This document shows, piece by piece, positions 16,369 to 24,121 of a stretch of DNA of 61,178 bases. The notes under the pieces are model-generated. The model did no database searches. It had not been told where the DNA came from and saw nothing but the letters and a program-made list of their open reading frames with translations. The stretch's first letter is position 1. Each line of letters starts with the position of its first letter. Origin of the DNA: Aquibacillus koreensis (GTDB lineage Bacteria > Bacillota > Bacilli > Bacillales > Amphibacillaceae); assembly GCF_025154055.1 (NCBI RefSeq), contig NZ_JAOALK010000026.1:1-61178 (forward strand), in the 5' to 3' direction. Position numbers and translations under genes: made by a program.

Positions 16369-17870
16369 TGCCAGCAGTATCAGGTGCTTTATTTTGGACT
16401 ATTATTATTATTTTAGTGGTTTATTTTGCCGTCGTGATTTGGGTTGGTAGTAAGGGGAGCAAATTCAGTAATTCTATGGTTGGATTTGCGACAGCGAGAG
16501 GGAAGGTAAAACCTTGGCTTGTTGGTGCAAGCTTTGCTGCTTCTTATGCGAGTGCAAACTTGTTTATCGGTGTTCCAGGACTCGCTTACCAATATGGGAC
16601 TTCCGTATTATGGTACACGATCGGATGCTTTGGTCTTTCTTGGCTTGGTTTACTACTATTCGCAAAAACTTTTTGGCGATACGGTAAAAAATTTGGTGGG
16701 GTATCTACGTTGCCGGAATGGCTTGGTAAAAGGTACAACAGTAAAGCATTACAGGTTTTGGTTAGTATCTTAATTTTATTTAATGTTTATTATATTGTTG
16801 GTCAAAATGTAGGATTGGCTACCATTTTTGAAACAGTACTAAATATTCCATACCTCTGGGGGATTATTATCGGTGTTACAATAACGATTCTTTACATCGG
16901 TCTAGGTGGTGCATTCGCACAGATTGTAACAGATGGGATTCAAGGTGTATTGATGGCTGTTACCTCGGTGCTTTTGCTCCTATCGTTATTTTGGACGATT
17001 GGTGGAGGGTTTAATGTATTCGGTCAATTATCTAGTAAGCTTGAGGCAATTGATCCGAACTTAATTTCTCCGTTATCGAACGGTGGCCCATATGATAGCT
17101 GGGTAGCTATTGCGGCGGTACAGTTTTTACTATTTAGCTTTGTGCTAATGCCACACCTATTAAACAAAGTACTATCGATTGAAACAGAAGAGGACTTGAA
17201 GCCATTCACATTATCCGCAGGAGTTGTGTTATTCCTTATCTCAACATTGATGGTACTTGGCGGATTGGCGGCGAGAGTACTTGCACCTTCACTCGATAGT
17301 GCGGATGCAGCGATCCCTGTATATATCTTAGATGCGTTCCCGCCAATCGTAGCAGCAATCATGATTGTTGGGATTATCTCAGCAATTTTATCTAGTACCG
17401 ATAGCTTGTATCTTGGGGTAACATCCAGTATTGGAAATGACTTTTATAAAGTATTGGCACCAATTTTCTCGAAAAAACAGGTATCAGAGGCTATTTTAGA
17501 TCGAAATGCTGTGCGAGTGGCAAAAGGTTCCTTACTATTTGTTGGGCTTGCGACGTTATATATATCACTGGATAGACCAGAGTCATTATCTATCTTAATT
17601 CAGTTTAGCTTCTCAGCAATTATTAGTGGAATTATCGCGCCTGTAACATTGGGCTACTTTTGGAAGAAGGCCAACGGTTATGGCTCGATTGCAGCACTCA
17701 TTACAGGGACAGCATTGTATGTACTTTTCACAAGTCAGAATCTGATCGCAAATATATACATTGCAATGTTCTTTAGCTCAGTAGCCGCATTTGCTGTTAT
17801 GTATGTCATTAGTCTATTAACGTATAAAGGCACCGTTAGTCACCAAGGAGCGGTAACAATCGGTAAATAA
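16368..17870 (+). CDS. Sodium:solute symporter (SSS family)
   Basis: 500-aa membrane transporter with about 13 predicted helices of the LeuT-like SSS fold. Seen: GKVKPWLVGASFAASYASANLFIGVPG in helices 1-2 (sodium-site region), GGVSTLPEWLGKRY in the first loop, and the helix 8 sodium-site segment ISAILSSTDSLYLGVTSSIGNDFYK. It moves an organic solute into the cell with sodium. Neighbouring ligase and thiolases suggest a short-chain carboxylate or keto acid as substrate, but this is inferred from context only. The ATG overlaps the stop of the 32-aa peptide gene. Confidence 0.9.
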   Translation: MPAVSGALFWTIIIILVVYFAVVIWVGSKGSKFSNSMVGFATARGKVKPWLVGASFAASYASANLFIGVPGLAYQYGTSVLWYTIGCFGLSWLGLLLFAKTFWRYGKKFGGVSTLPEWLGKRYNSKALQVLVSILILFNVYYIVGQNVGLATIFETVLNIPYLWGIIIGVTITILYIGLGGAFAQIVTDGIQGVLMAVTSVLLLLSLFWTIGGGFNVFGQLSSKLEAIDPNLISPLSNGGPYDSWVAIAAVQFLLFSFVLMPHLLNKVLSIETEEDLKPFTLSAGVVLFLISTLMVLGGLAARVLAPSLDSADAAIPVYILDAFPPIVAAIMIVGIISAILSSTDSLYLGVTSSIGNDFYKVLAPIFSKKQVSEAILDRNAVRVAKGSLLFVGLATLYISLDRPESLSILIQFSFSAIISGIIAPVTLGYFWKKANGYGSIAALITGTALYVLFTSQNLIANIYIAMFFSSVAAFAVMYVISLLTYKGTVSHQGAVTIGK

Positions 17871-17933
17871 TACTTATGTAGGAGGCTATTCGTAGTCTCC
17901 TAGATTTGGTTTCTGATAAGAGGAGGAACAATA

Positions 17934-19895
17934 ATGGAACAACAGAGAGTAATAGACGCGAATGTATTGTGGGAACCTTCTAAAGAGTGGGTAGCTTCAT
18001 CTAATTTAAAGCGATTTGCAGAACAGGTTGGTGTGTCTCTTTATCCATATGAACAGCTTCACCAATGGTCAGTCAAAAACCCTGCAGCATTCTGGTCAGG
18101 TGTTTGGGATTTCGCGGGAATTATTGGTGAGAAAGGAAAAACAGTTTTTGTACCCGCAGAAGACGGTGGTATGTTGGGCGCAAGCTGGTTTCCAGATGCA
18201 CGGTTGAATCTAGCAGAAAACCTGTTAAGCGGGAACGAAGAGCAGACCGTTGTATACGAAGCAAATGAAGAAGGAGTTTCCAGGAGCGTGACGAAGGGCG
18301 AGCTACGTGCGCTAGTAGCAAAGGCGCAAAAAGGTTTGCAGGAGCTTGGTGTCCAAGCAGGCGATCGTGTAGCTGGTGTGACAACCAATAGTGTGGAGAG
18401 CCTTGTTGCCCTTTTAGCGACGGCTTCGCTTGGTGCGGTTTGGAGTTCTTGTTCACCGGATTTTGGTGCAAAAGGAATTATTGATCGGATTGGTCAGGTG
18501 CAGCCAAAGGTATTAATCGCTTCACTCGATTACTATTATAATAGGAAATTTTTTGACATTCGTGAAAATATAACGGCAGTTTGCGATGAGCTTGATACTG
18601 TAAAGGCTGTTGTTACGCTGGGGGATGCTACTGGTTATGCTGTGGATGGAACTACTAATCTACTTTCCTGGCAAGCGCTCACGGACCATGCTGTAGAAGA
18701 GCCAATATTTACACGCGTTCCGTTTGATTCTCCTCTTTATATTTTATATACATCAGGAACAACAGGGCTTCCAAAAGCGATTGTGCACTCGGTTGGTGGA
18801 ACGTTGCTTCAACACGTAAAGGAGCATCAATTGCATTGTGATTTGAAGGCTGGGGATGTGCTATTCTGGTACACCAACACGGCTTGGATGATGTACCCTT
18901 GGTTAGTTTCGGGGCTTGCAAGTGATGCGGGGATTTTGCTTTATGATGGGTCACCAGTACGAAAAGATCGTATTGGAGTCTTATGGGATATTGCCGATGA
19001 AGTTGGTGTCACACATTTTGGCACAAGTCCAAAGTATTTAGCAGCCTTACAAAAATGTGGGTATCAAGTTGGGGCAAATCATGACTTATCCGCACTACGT
19101 AGTGTGTTGTCATGTGGCGCACCGCTTGTTGAGGAACAGTACGATTGGATTTACGAACAGATTAAGGATGATATTTTGTTGGCGTCGATCTCTGGTGGAA
19201 CAGAAATCATCGGTTGTTTCGTAATGGGATCGCCAATACATCCTGTCATTCGTGGTGAGATTGCGTGTAAAGCACTTGGAATGGCTGTAGACATTTTGGA
19301 TGAAAACGATGATTCTGTTGTCGGTGAAAAAGGTGACCTCGTCTGTACGAAGCCATTCCCGAGTATGCCCATTACGTTCTGGGGGGAAGGCGGGGATGAG
19401 CGCTATTTCAACGCTTATTTTGCTGCACGTTCTGACATATGGACGCATGGGGACTTGGCGAAGCAAACGATCGATGGCTCGATTGTGATTTACGGAAGAA
19501 CAGATACAACGTTAAATCCTGGTGGTGTGCGAATCGGTACAGCAGAAATTTACCGTGTTGTGGAACAGGTGGAAGAGATTAAAGATTCGATTGTGTTTGG
19601 TTTTCCAGTTGAAAATGATGAGGAAATTGTGTTGTGCGTAGTAACGGAGGATGGTTACCTTCGTGATGAGATTGCGGATAGAATTCGTAACGATGTGAGA
19701 AAAAAAGCATCTCCTCGTCACGTGCCACGTAGAATTTTTGTTGTAAAAGATGTGCCATATACGATTAATAATAAAAAAGTCGAGGGAGCCGTCCGTGCGG
19801 CAGTTCGAGGAGAGGTCGTTAAGAATAAGGATTCGTTAGCAAATCCGGAATGCTTAGAAGAATATACCTTGTTAGGTGAAAGGAGTTATCAGTAA
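17934..19895 (+). CDS. Acetoacetate-CoA ligase-type acyl-CoA synthetase
   Basis: 653-aa ANL-superfamily enzyme that activates a short acid to its CoA thioester using ATP. Length and N-terminal extension (LYPYEQLHQWSVKNPAAFWS; SWFPDARLNLAENLL) match acetoacetyl-CoA synthetase (AacS). Seen: YTSGTTGLPKAIVHS (P-loop), SGGTEIIGCF, YGRTDTTLNPGGVRIGTAEI (hinge), and the C-terminal catalytic Lys region INNKKVEGAV. The ATG follows GAGGAGG. It lies between the symporter and a second thiolase with which it overlaps (TAATG). Propionate or another beta-keto acid remains possible as substrate. Confidence 0.87.
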   Translation: MEQQRVIDANVLWEPSKEWVASSNLKRFAEQVGVSLYPYEQLHQWSVKNPAAFWSGVWDFAGIIGEKGKTVFVPAEDGGMLGASWFPDARLNLAENLLSGNEEQTVVYEANEEGVSRSVTKGELRALVAKAQKGLQELGVQAGDRVAGVTTNSVESLVALLATASLGAVWSSCSPDFGAKGIIDRIGQVQPKVLIASLDYYYNRKFFDIRENITAVCDELDTVKAVVTLGDATGYAVDGTTNLLSWQALTDHAVEEPIFTRVPFDSPLYILYTSGTTGLPKAIVHSVGGTLLQHVKEHQLHCDLKAGDVLFWYTNTAWMMYPWLVSGLASDAGILLYDGSPVRKDRIGVLWDIADEVGVTHFGTSPKYLAALQKCGYQVGANHDLSALRSVLSCGAPLVEEQYDWIYEQIKDDILLASISGGTEIIGCFVMGSPIHPVIRGEIACKALGMAVDILDENDDSVVGEKGDLVCTKPFPSMPITFWGEGGDERYFNAYFAARSDIWTHGDLAKQTIDGSIVIYGRTDTTLNPGGVRIGTAEIYRVVEQVEEIKDSIVFGFPVENDEEIVLCVVTEDGYLRDEIADRIRNDVRKKASPRHVPRRIFVVKDVPYTINNKKVEGAVRAAVRGEVVKNKDSLANPECLEEYTLLGERSYQ

Positions 19896-21064
19896 TGGGA
19901 GGTCGCGCTAAATCGAGTGCTGCGATTATCGGAATTGGAGAACTGAAGCCGAGTCGATATACAGAAGGAAAAACAACTTTAGGTATGATTGCAGAATCGG
20001 TGTGTTTGGCCGTTCAGGACGCTGGTTTGGAAAAAGAAGCAATCGATGGGCTATTGGTTGGTCCTCAAGTTGGTGAAACGCCGCAACACGTTCCTGCTAC
20101 GGTTAGTGAATACTTGGGGCTTGAACCAAAAATGTCTAATGTCGTGGATTTAGGCGGTGCTACAGGTCCAGGAATGCTATGGCGGGCACAGGCAGCCATT
20201 GATGCTGGCATGTGTGAGACGGTTGTATGTGTGCTTGGGAATATCAATGAAAAAGGAAAAGCGTTACGTTCCCCGAACCGAAATCCAATTCGAGAGTTTG
20301 ACGTTCCTTTTGGGGCGTCAGGGGCGAACACTTCGTATGCACTATTAAAGCGCAGGCATATGGAGCAGTATGGTTCAAAGCAGGAGGATTTTGCCCTGCT
20401 TGCACACTGGGCACGTAAAAATGCACAGTTGAATCCAGATGCTATTTTTTACGGACAACCCGCGTCGGTTGAAGATGTGATGGCATCACCAGTTATCGTA
20501 GACCCGTTACATTTGTTTGAAATTGTGATGCCGGTAGCCGGTGGTGCGGCTGTTGTGATCACTTCTAATAAGCGTCTGATTCATGGATGTGGCCATGCGC
20601 CAGTCTATTTGTTAGGGGCAGGAGAAAAAGTCACGCATCGTGCTGTTAGTCAGGCACCGGATTTGGAACATGCGCCACTGAGCTATGCGATTCCGCATGC
20701 ATTAGCGCAAGCTAGGGTAGGTATAAATGATATGGATTTATTATCTTTATATGATTGTTATACAAGTGTCGTAGCAACAACCATTGAGAACGCAGGACTA
20801 TGTGCACCAGGTCAGTTTGGAAAATGGGTAAGCGAACACACACTGGGCCATGATGGGGATTGGCCACTTAATACACATGGTGGACAGCTTGGCTTTGGAC
20901 AAGCTGATTTAGCTGGTGGCATGTCGCACGTCATAGAAGCCGTGCGTCAGTTGCGTTTAGAAGCACATGGTCGACAGATTAAGGATGCACAATACGCACT
21001 AGTGACCGGTAATGGTGCGACCCTTAGTGAAGCAACTGCTTTAGTGTTAGGAGGCGAAGCTTGA
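19895..21064 (+). CDS. Thiolase-fold protein, SCP2/lipid-transfer type
   Basis: 389-aa thiolase-superfamily protein of the type that works with a zinc-ribbon OB-fold partner, which follows directly. Seen: N-terminal AAIIGIGELKPSRY, the active-site region NVVDLGGATGPGMLW in which the usual nucleophilic Cys is not apparent, LLSLYDCYTSVVATTIENAGL, and the C-terminal HGGQLGFGQADLAGGM and VTGNGATLSE. The absent Cys fits the non-canonical branch. The ATG overlaps the ligase stop and its own stop overlaps the next start, so the three genes are tightly coupled. Exact reaction unknown. Confidence 0.82.
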   Translation: MGGRAKSSAAIIGIGELKPSRYTEGKTTLGMIAESVCLAVQDAGLEKEAIDGLLVGPQVGETPQHVPATVSEYLGLEPKMSNVVDLGGATGPGMLWRAQAAIDAGMCETVVCVLGNINEKGKALRSPNRNPIREFDVPFGASGANTSYALLKRRHMEQYGSKQEDFALLAHWARKNAQLNPDAIFYGQPASVEDVMASPVIVDPLHLFEIVMPVAGGAAVVITSNKRLIHGCGHAPVYLLGAGEKVTHRAVSQAPDLEHAPLSYAIPHALAQARVGINDMDLLSLYDCYTSVVATTIENAGLCAPGQFGKWVSEHTLGHDGDWPLNTHGGQLGFGQADLAGGMSHVIEAVRQLRLEAHGRQIKDAQYALVTGNGATLSEATALVLGGEA

Positions 21065-21540
21065 TGGATGGTGATATCTTTCGTGAACAAATGATACATA
21101 ATTCCCCGAATGGTGCTAGTTTGGAAAGTTTAAGACAGTTGTCAGTACCTGGACCAACTGTTACCACTGTAACGAAGCCTTTTTGGGATGGTGTTGCACG
21201 TGGTGAATTTTTGTTGCAATGGTGTACTGCTTGTAAGAAATGGGTATTTTATCCACGAACCCATTGTCAACACTGCTGGAGTGATCAACTAAATTGGAAG
21301 GAGGCCTCTGGTCTTGCCACGCTCCAGACATGGTCGACTGTCCATAAACCTGGACACCCAGCTTGGCAGGAAATAGCTCCATACGTTGTCGCGGTTGTGC
21401 AATTAGAAGAAGGTCCAACGATGATGACGCAACTTTTGATCGATCAAAGGAATAAAGACCAATTACAAGCAGGAATAGCACTGCAAATCCAATATGTGCA
21501 GTGCGGAGACCATGTACTCCCTTTTTTTGCAATTGTATGA
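21064..21540 (+). CDS. Zn-ribbon OB-fold protein (DUF35)
   Basis: 158-aa partner protein of thiolase-like enzymes. Seen: a rubredoxin-like zinc ribbon with CTACKK...HCQHC, four cysteines spaced C-x2-C and C-x2-C, followed by an OB-fold (TWSTVHKPGHPAW; VVAVVQLEEGPTMMTQL). In characterised archaeal and bacterial complexes, DUF35 proteins bridge or feed CoA substrates to a thiolase. The ATG at 21064 overlaps the thiolase stop (TGATG). Last gene of the riboswitch-led operon. Confidence 0.87.
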   Translation: MDGDIFREQMIHNSPNGASLESLRQLSVPGPTVTTVTKPFWDGVARGEFLLQWCTACKKWVFYPRTHCQHCWSDQLNWKEASGLATLQTWSTVHKPGHPAWQEIAPYVVAVVQLEEGPTMMTQLLIDQRNKDQLQAGIALQIQYVQCGDHVLPFFAIV

Positions 21541-21546
21541 TGAATA

Positions 21547-21619
21547 GTAAACGCAGGGACGGTTCTCCTGTTTCCAAATATCATTTGGTGGAAACATGGG
21601 GACGGTTCTTGTGTTCACA
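21547..21619. repeat. REP-like element, two left arms in tandem
   Basis: GGGACGGTTCTCCTGTTTCC, a loop, then GGAAACATGGGGACGGTTCT and TGTGTTCAC. Both GGGACGGTTCT cores point the same way, so the usual long hairpin cannot form; only the GTTTCC/GGAAAC words pair. Confidence 0.8.
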
Positions 21620-21659
21620 AAATCGCATGCATATCTAGATGCATGCAGCTGCTTCATTT

Positions 21660-22127
21660 TTACCCCCCATCAATCTTAAAATACCACTTATAAAACAGCC
21701 ACGATAAAGATAAGGTAAGGTAAATCGATAACCACGAGATCGACCAGTGCCAATGCAAATAACGAATAATATCTGTGTATCTTTCAACGATGATTTCCGG
21801 TATCGTTATCCCAGTAGCGAATAAACCAGTATATAAAATACCTTTCCACTTTGAAGCTATTCGAGGATAATAGATGCTATAGTAAACCGTAATGATTGGA
21901 TAAACGAGAAATTCAAAAAGAAAACTCGTGCCATTGACCCTGGCGAGTTCTCGAATAGGATATTCTATTAAGTCTAGTTCCACAACAAGTAAACCAAGAA
22001 ACCAGGAAACAAATAGTTGGAATAAGTAGATGACCGAAGCTTCTCTTATCTTGTTTTTGGGAATAAATGCAAATGATATAAACGTACATGCATACACACT
22101 GTATAGAATCATGTGTTCAAGATTCAT
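21660..22127 (-). CDS. CBO0543-like membrane protein, copy 2
   Basis: 155-aa protein with four or five predicted membrane helices. Sequence such as PKNKIREASVIYLF and YPIRELARVNGTSF, FLVYPI aligns with the neighbouring 162-aa protein, so the two are tandem paralogues. The family resembles small CBO0543-type membrane proteins of spore-formers, function unknown. Its start lies 11 bases inside the upstream paralogue, on the same strand. Confidence 0.72.
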   Translation of the reverse strand: MNLEHMILYSVYACTFISFAFIPKNKIREASVIYLFQLFVSWFLGLLVVELDLIEYPIRELARVNGTSFLFEFLVYPIITVYYSIYYPRIASKWKGILYTGLFATGITIPEIIVERYTDIIRYLHWHWSISWLSIYLTLSLSWLFYKWYFKIDGG

Positions 22128-22605
22128 ACGTATCCAACCTTTTTATGTCAGGAGAATGAAAAAGCCATAGGACATATTGACGGCATAACCATAACTCAAT
22201 CGTGAAATTAAAGAAACTTCGTACTAAGTTATCCCATGTAACCGTCATGATGCTTGAAAAAATGTCAATTATAATCATAAAGGCAAGAATACTTCCGACC
22301 CAAAATAAGTAATGCATCATTCGTCTAATAAAACCGACTTGGACTGGAAATCTTAACTGAAATAGAACAGCAAAGGTAGGAAATACAAGATACTCCATCG
22401 TAAAACTTATTTGGGTTGCTTCTTTAAATAATCGAATAGGTGCATCCAGTAAACCCGCATATGTCAAACCAATCCCAAAAATCCAAGTCAACATATGGAA
22501 AAAAAGAAAAGCTGCAATTGCTTCACGTAATCGATCACGAGGAACTGCTATCCTTAGTGTATATAGAAAAATAATCCATAATAAAAATAAAACGATATAG
22601 TCCAT
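22117..22605 (-). CDS. CBO0543-like membrane protein, copy 1
   Basis: 162-aa membrane protein with about five helices; motifs PRDRLREAIAAFLF, APIRLFKEATQISF and EYLVFPTFAV correspond position by position to the downstream paralogue. GGGGG lies upstream of the ATG at a rather long distance (about 12 bases). It probably forms a two-gene transcription unit with the downstream copy, perhaps a heteromer. Function unknown. Confidence 0.72.
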   Translation of the reverse strand: MDYIVLFLLWIIFLYTLRIAVPRDRLREAIAAFLFFHMLTWIFGIGLTYAGLLDAPIRLFKEATQISFTMEYLVFPTFAVLFQLRFPVQVGFIRRMMHYLFWVGSILAFMIIIDIFSSIMTVTWDNLVRSFFNFTIELWLCRQYVLWLFHSPDIKRLDTYES

Positions 22606-22662
22606 TTTGAGATTGATCCCCCTTCCATATAGTTTGAGAATATAATGGTAAATTTATTCAAG

Positions 22663-22732
22663 TGTAAACGCAGGGACGGTTCTCCCGTTTCCAAATGAAA
22701 TTTGGAAACAGGAGAACCGTCCCCTTGTTTCC
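22663..22732. repeat. REP-like palindrome, full copy
   Basis: GTAAACGCAGGGACGGTTCT, CCCGTTTCC, loop, GGAAACAGGAGAACCGTCCCC and TTGTTTCC, with a perfect inner stem. Confidence 0.85.
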
Positions 22733-22837
22733 ATTATTGATGTAAAAAGTTGTTCCGTTATAAAGGTAACACACTTCTAATATGGAAGGATGTTTAAAAT
22801 TAAGTGATTAATTTTTGGTAACAAAGGCTCCATCCCG

Positions 22838-22880
22838 TTTCATAATTTCATTTGGAAACAAGAAGAATCATTCCCCTTTA
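22838..22880. repeat. Decayed REP-like copy
   Basis: GTTTCATAATTTCATTTGGAA followed by a mutated right arm (AAGAATCATTCCCC in place of AGAACCGTCCCC). It overlaps the end of the acetyltransferase relic. Weak but recognisable. Confidence 0.45.
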
Positions 22881-22966
22881 TCAAAACCAAGATGAACAGA
22901 ATCTGCAATTCTTTCGTAGCCAATCTCCCTATATATCTTATTCGATGTCGAATTCATCAGGTCTTT
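22868..22966 (-). pseudogene. C-terminal relic of a GNAT acetyltransferase
   Basis: Reading the minus strand, about 32 codons translate as DLMNSTSNKIYREIGYERIA followed by DSVHLGFDKGE and a stop. This matches the extreme C-terminus common in GNAT N-acetyltransferases (DLANPTSNKIYxxIGY). Upstream the frame is closed by stops and no acetyl-CoA-binding motif remains, so only the tail of a lost gene is left. The rest of the 22606-23152 gap holds two repeat copies and the promoter region of the pyrimidine genes. Confidence 0.7.
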
Positions 22967-22996
22967 TTACATTTTGGGTAGTGAGGTGTTAATTGG

Positions 22997-23016
22997 TTTG
23001 ACATGTTGTATAAATG
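22997..23016 (+). promoter_or_regulatory. Possible weak copy of the pyrimidine-regulon box
   Basis: TTTGACATGTTGTATAAATG resembles the stronger boxes at 34244 and 42116 (TTTGACWCTTTGTCTAATG) at about 13 of 19 positions and lies 136 bp before the ureidopropionase start. It could be chance. Confidence 0.35.
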
Positions 23017-23152
23017 CAGGGGTGCTTTTCTTTTGTATAATTTATTTATAGTTCCTAAAGCAGATGAAAAGGGTCTTTGACGTACCTTTCTATCATCAGA
23101 TATCTGAATTTTCAGATTAGTGACTACTGAAATGTTAAAGGAGGAATTGGTT

Positions 23153-24043
23153 ATGGCAGATAAGGTAATGGTTGGATTAATTCAGGCGAAAAATGATGTA
23201 GATGGTAACGAGCCTGTTGCGATGCATAAAAAGGTTGCAATTGAAAAACATATCAAGCTAGTAAAAGAAGCAAAAGATAAAGGTGCACAAATTGTCTGTT
23301 TACAAGAGATATTTTATGGACCTTATTTTTGTACCGAACAAAATCCAAAATGGTACGACGCAGCCGAAGAAATCCCGAATGGCCCAACAACCACACTATT
23401 TCAGGATCTCGCCAAAGAGCTCGGGATCGTCATCGTTCTTCCGATTTATGAGCGGGTTGGCATATCAACTTATTATAATACGGCAGCGGTGATTGATGCC
23501 GATGGGAGTTATCTAGGCAAGTACCGAAAACAACATATTCCACATGTTGGCGTTGCAAAAGAAGGATGCGGCTTCTGGGAAAAATACTATTTCAAGCCTG
23601 GAAATCTAGGTTATCCGGTATTTGATACAGCTTTTGGAAAAATAGGTGTGTACATTTGTTATGATCGCCATTTCCCAGAAGGTGCTCGATTACTAGGATT
23701 AAAAGGTGCTGAGATTGTCTTTAATCCATCTGCAACGGTGGCGGGATTGTCTGAGTATTTATGGAAGCTTGAACAACCTGCACATGCGGTCGCAAATGGC
23801 TATTATTTAGCTGCGATTAATCGTGTTGGGTATGAAGCGCCATGGGATATGGGTGAATTTTATGGGCAAAGTTATTTAGTCGACCCGAGAGGTAATTTCG
23901 TTGTAACGGCTAGCCGTGATAAAGATGAAGTGATTGTTGGAGAGGTAGATAAAAAGTTTATTAGAGAAGTACGCGATACGTGGCAGTTTTACCGAGATCG
24001 TAGACCAGAAACATATCAGGAAATGACTGCTTTACTACCATAA
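23153..24043 (+). CDS. Beta-ureidopropionase (nitrilase superfamily)
   Basis: 296-aa amidohydrolase of the carbon-nitrogen hydrolase family, expected to cleave N-carbamoyl-beta-alanine to beta-alanine, CO2 and ammonia. Seen: the catalytic triad Glu in VCLQEIFYGPYF, Lys in GKYRKQHIPH and Cys in VYICYDRHFPEG, all in family context. AAAGGAGG (23138-23145) fixes the start at ATG 23153; the upstream in-frame extension is not needed. N-carbamoylputrescine amidases are similar, but the following PreT, PreA and HydA genes favour the pyrimidine pathway. Confidence 0.88.
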   Translation: MADKVMVGLIQAKNDVDGNEPVAMHKKVAIEKHIKLVKEAKDKGAQIVCLQEIFYGPYFCTEQNPKWYDAAEEIPNGPTTTLFQDLAKELGIVIVLPIYERVGISTYYNTAAVIDADGSYLGKYRKQHIPHVGVAKEGCGFWEKYYFKPGNLGYPVFDTAFGKIGVYICYDRHFPEGARLLGLKGAEIVFNPSATVAGLSEYLWKLEQPAHAVANGYYLAAINRVGYEAPWDMGEFYGQSYLVDPRGNFVVTASRDKDEVIVGEVDKKFIREVRDTWQFYRDRRPETYQEMTALLP

Positions 24044-24052
24044 AAAAGGAGG

Positions 24053-24085
24053 AGGTGACCGGGCGTATGCCTGCTCACCTTTTTA
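24053..24085 (+). terminator. Terminator or attenuator between ureidopropionase and preT
   Basis: AGGTGA and TCACCT close a stem with an inner GGC/GCC pairing, followed by TTTTTAT. It may lower read-through into preT. Confidence 0.65.
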
Positions 24086-24121
24086 TACACAAACAGCCAG
24101 GTTATTGAAGGGGGTAACAAG

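Noticed and set aside
15298-20426. Open frames on the minus strand of the thiolase-ligase operon
   Set aside because: They lack ribosome binding sites and family-like sequence and lie within clearly coding plus-strand genes.
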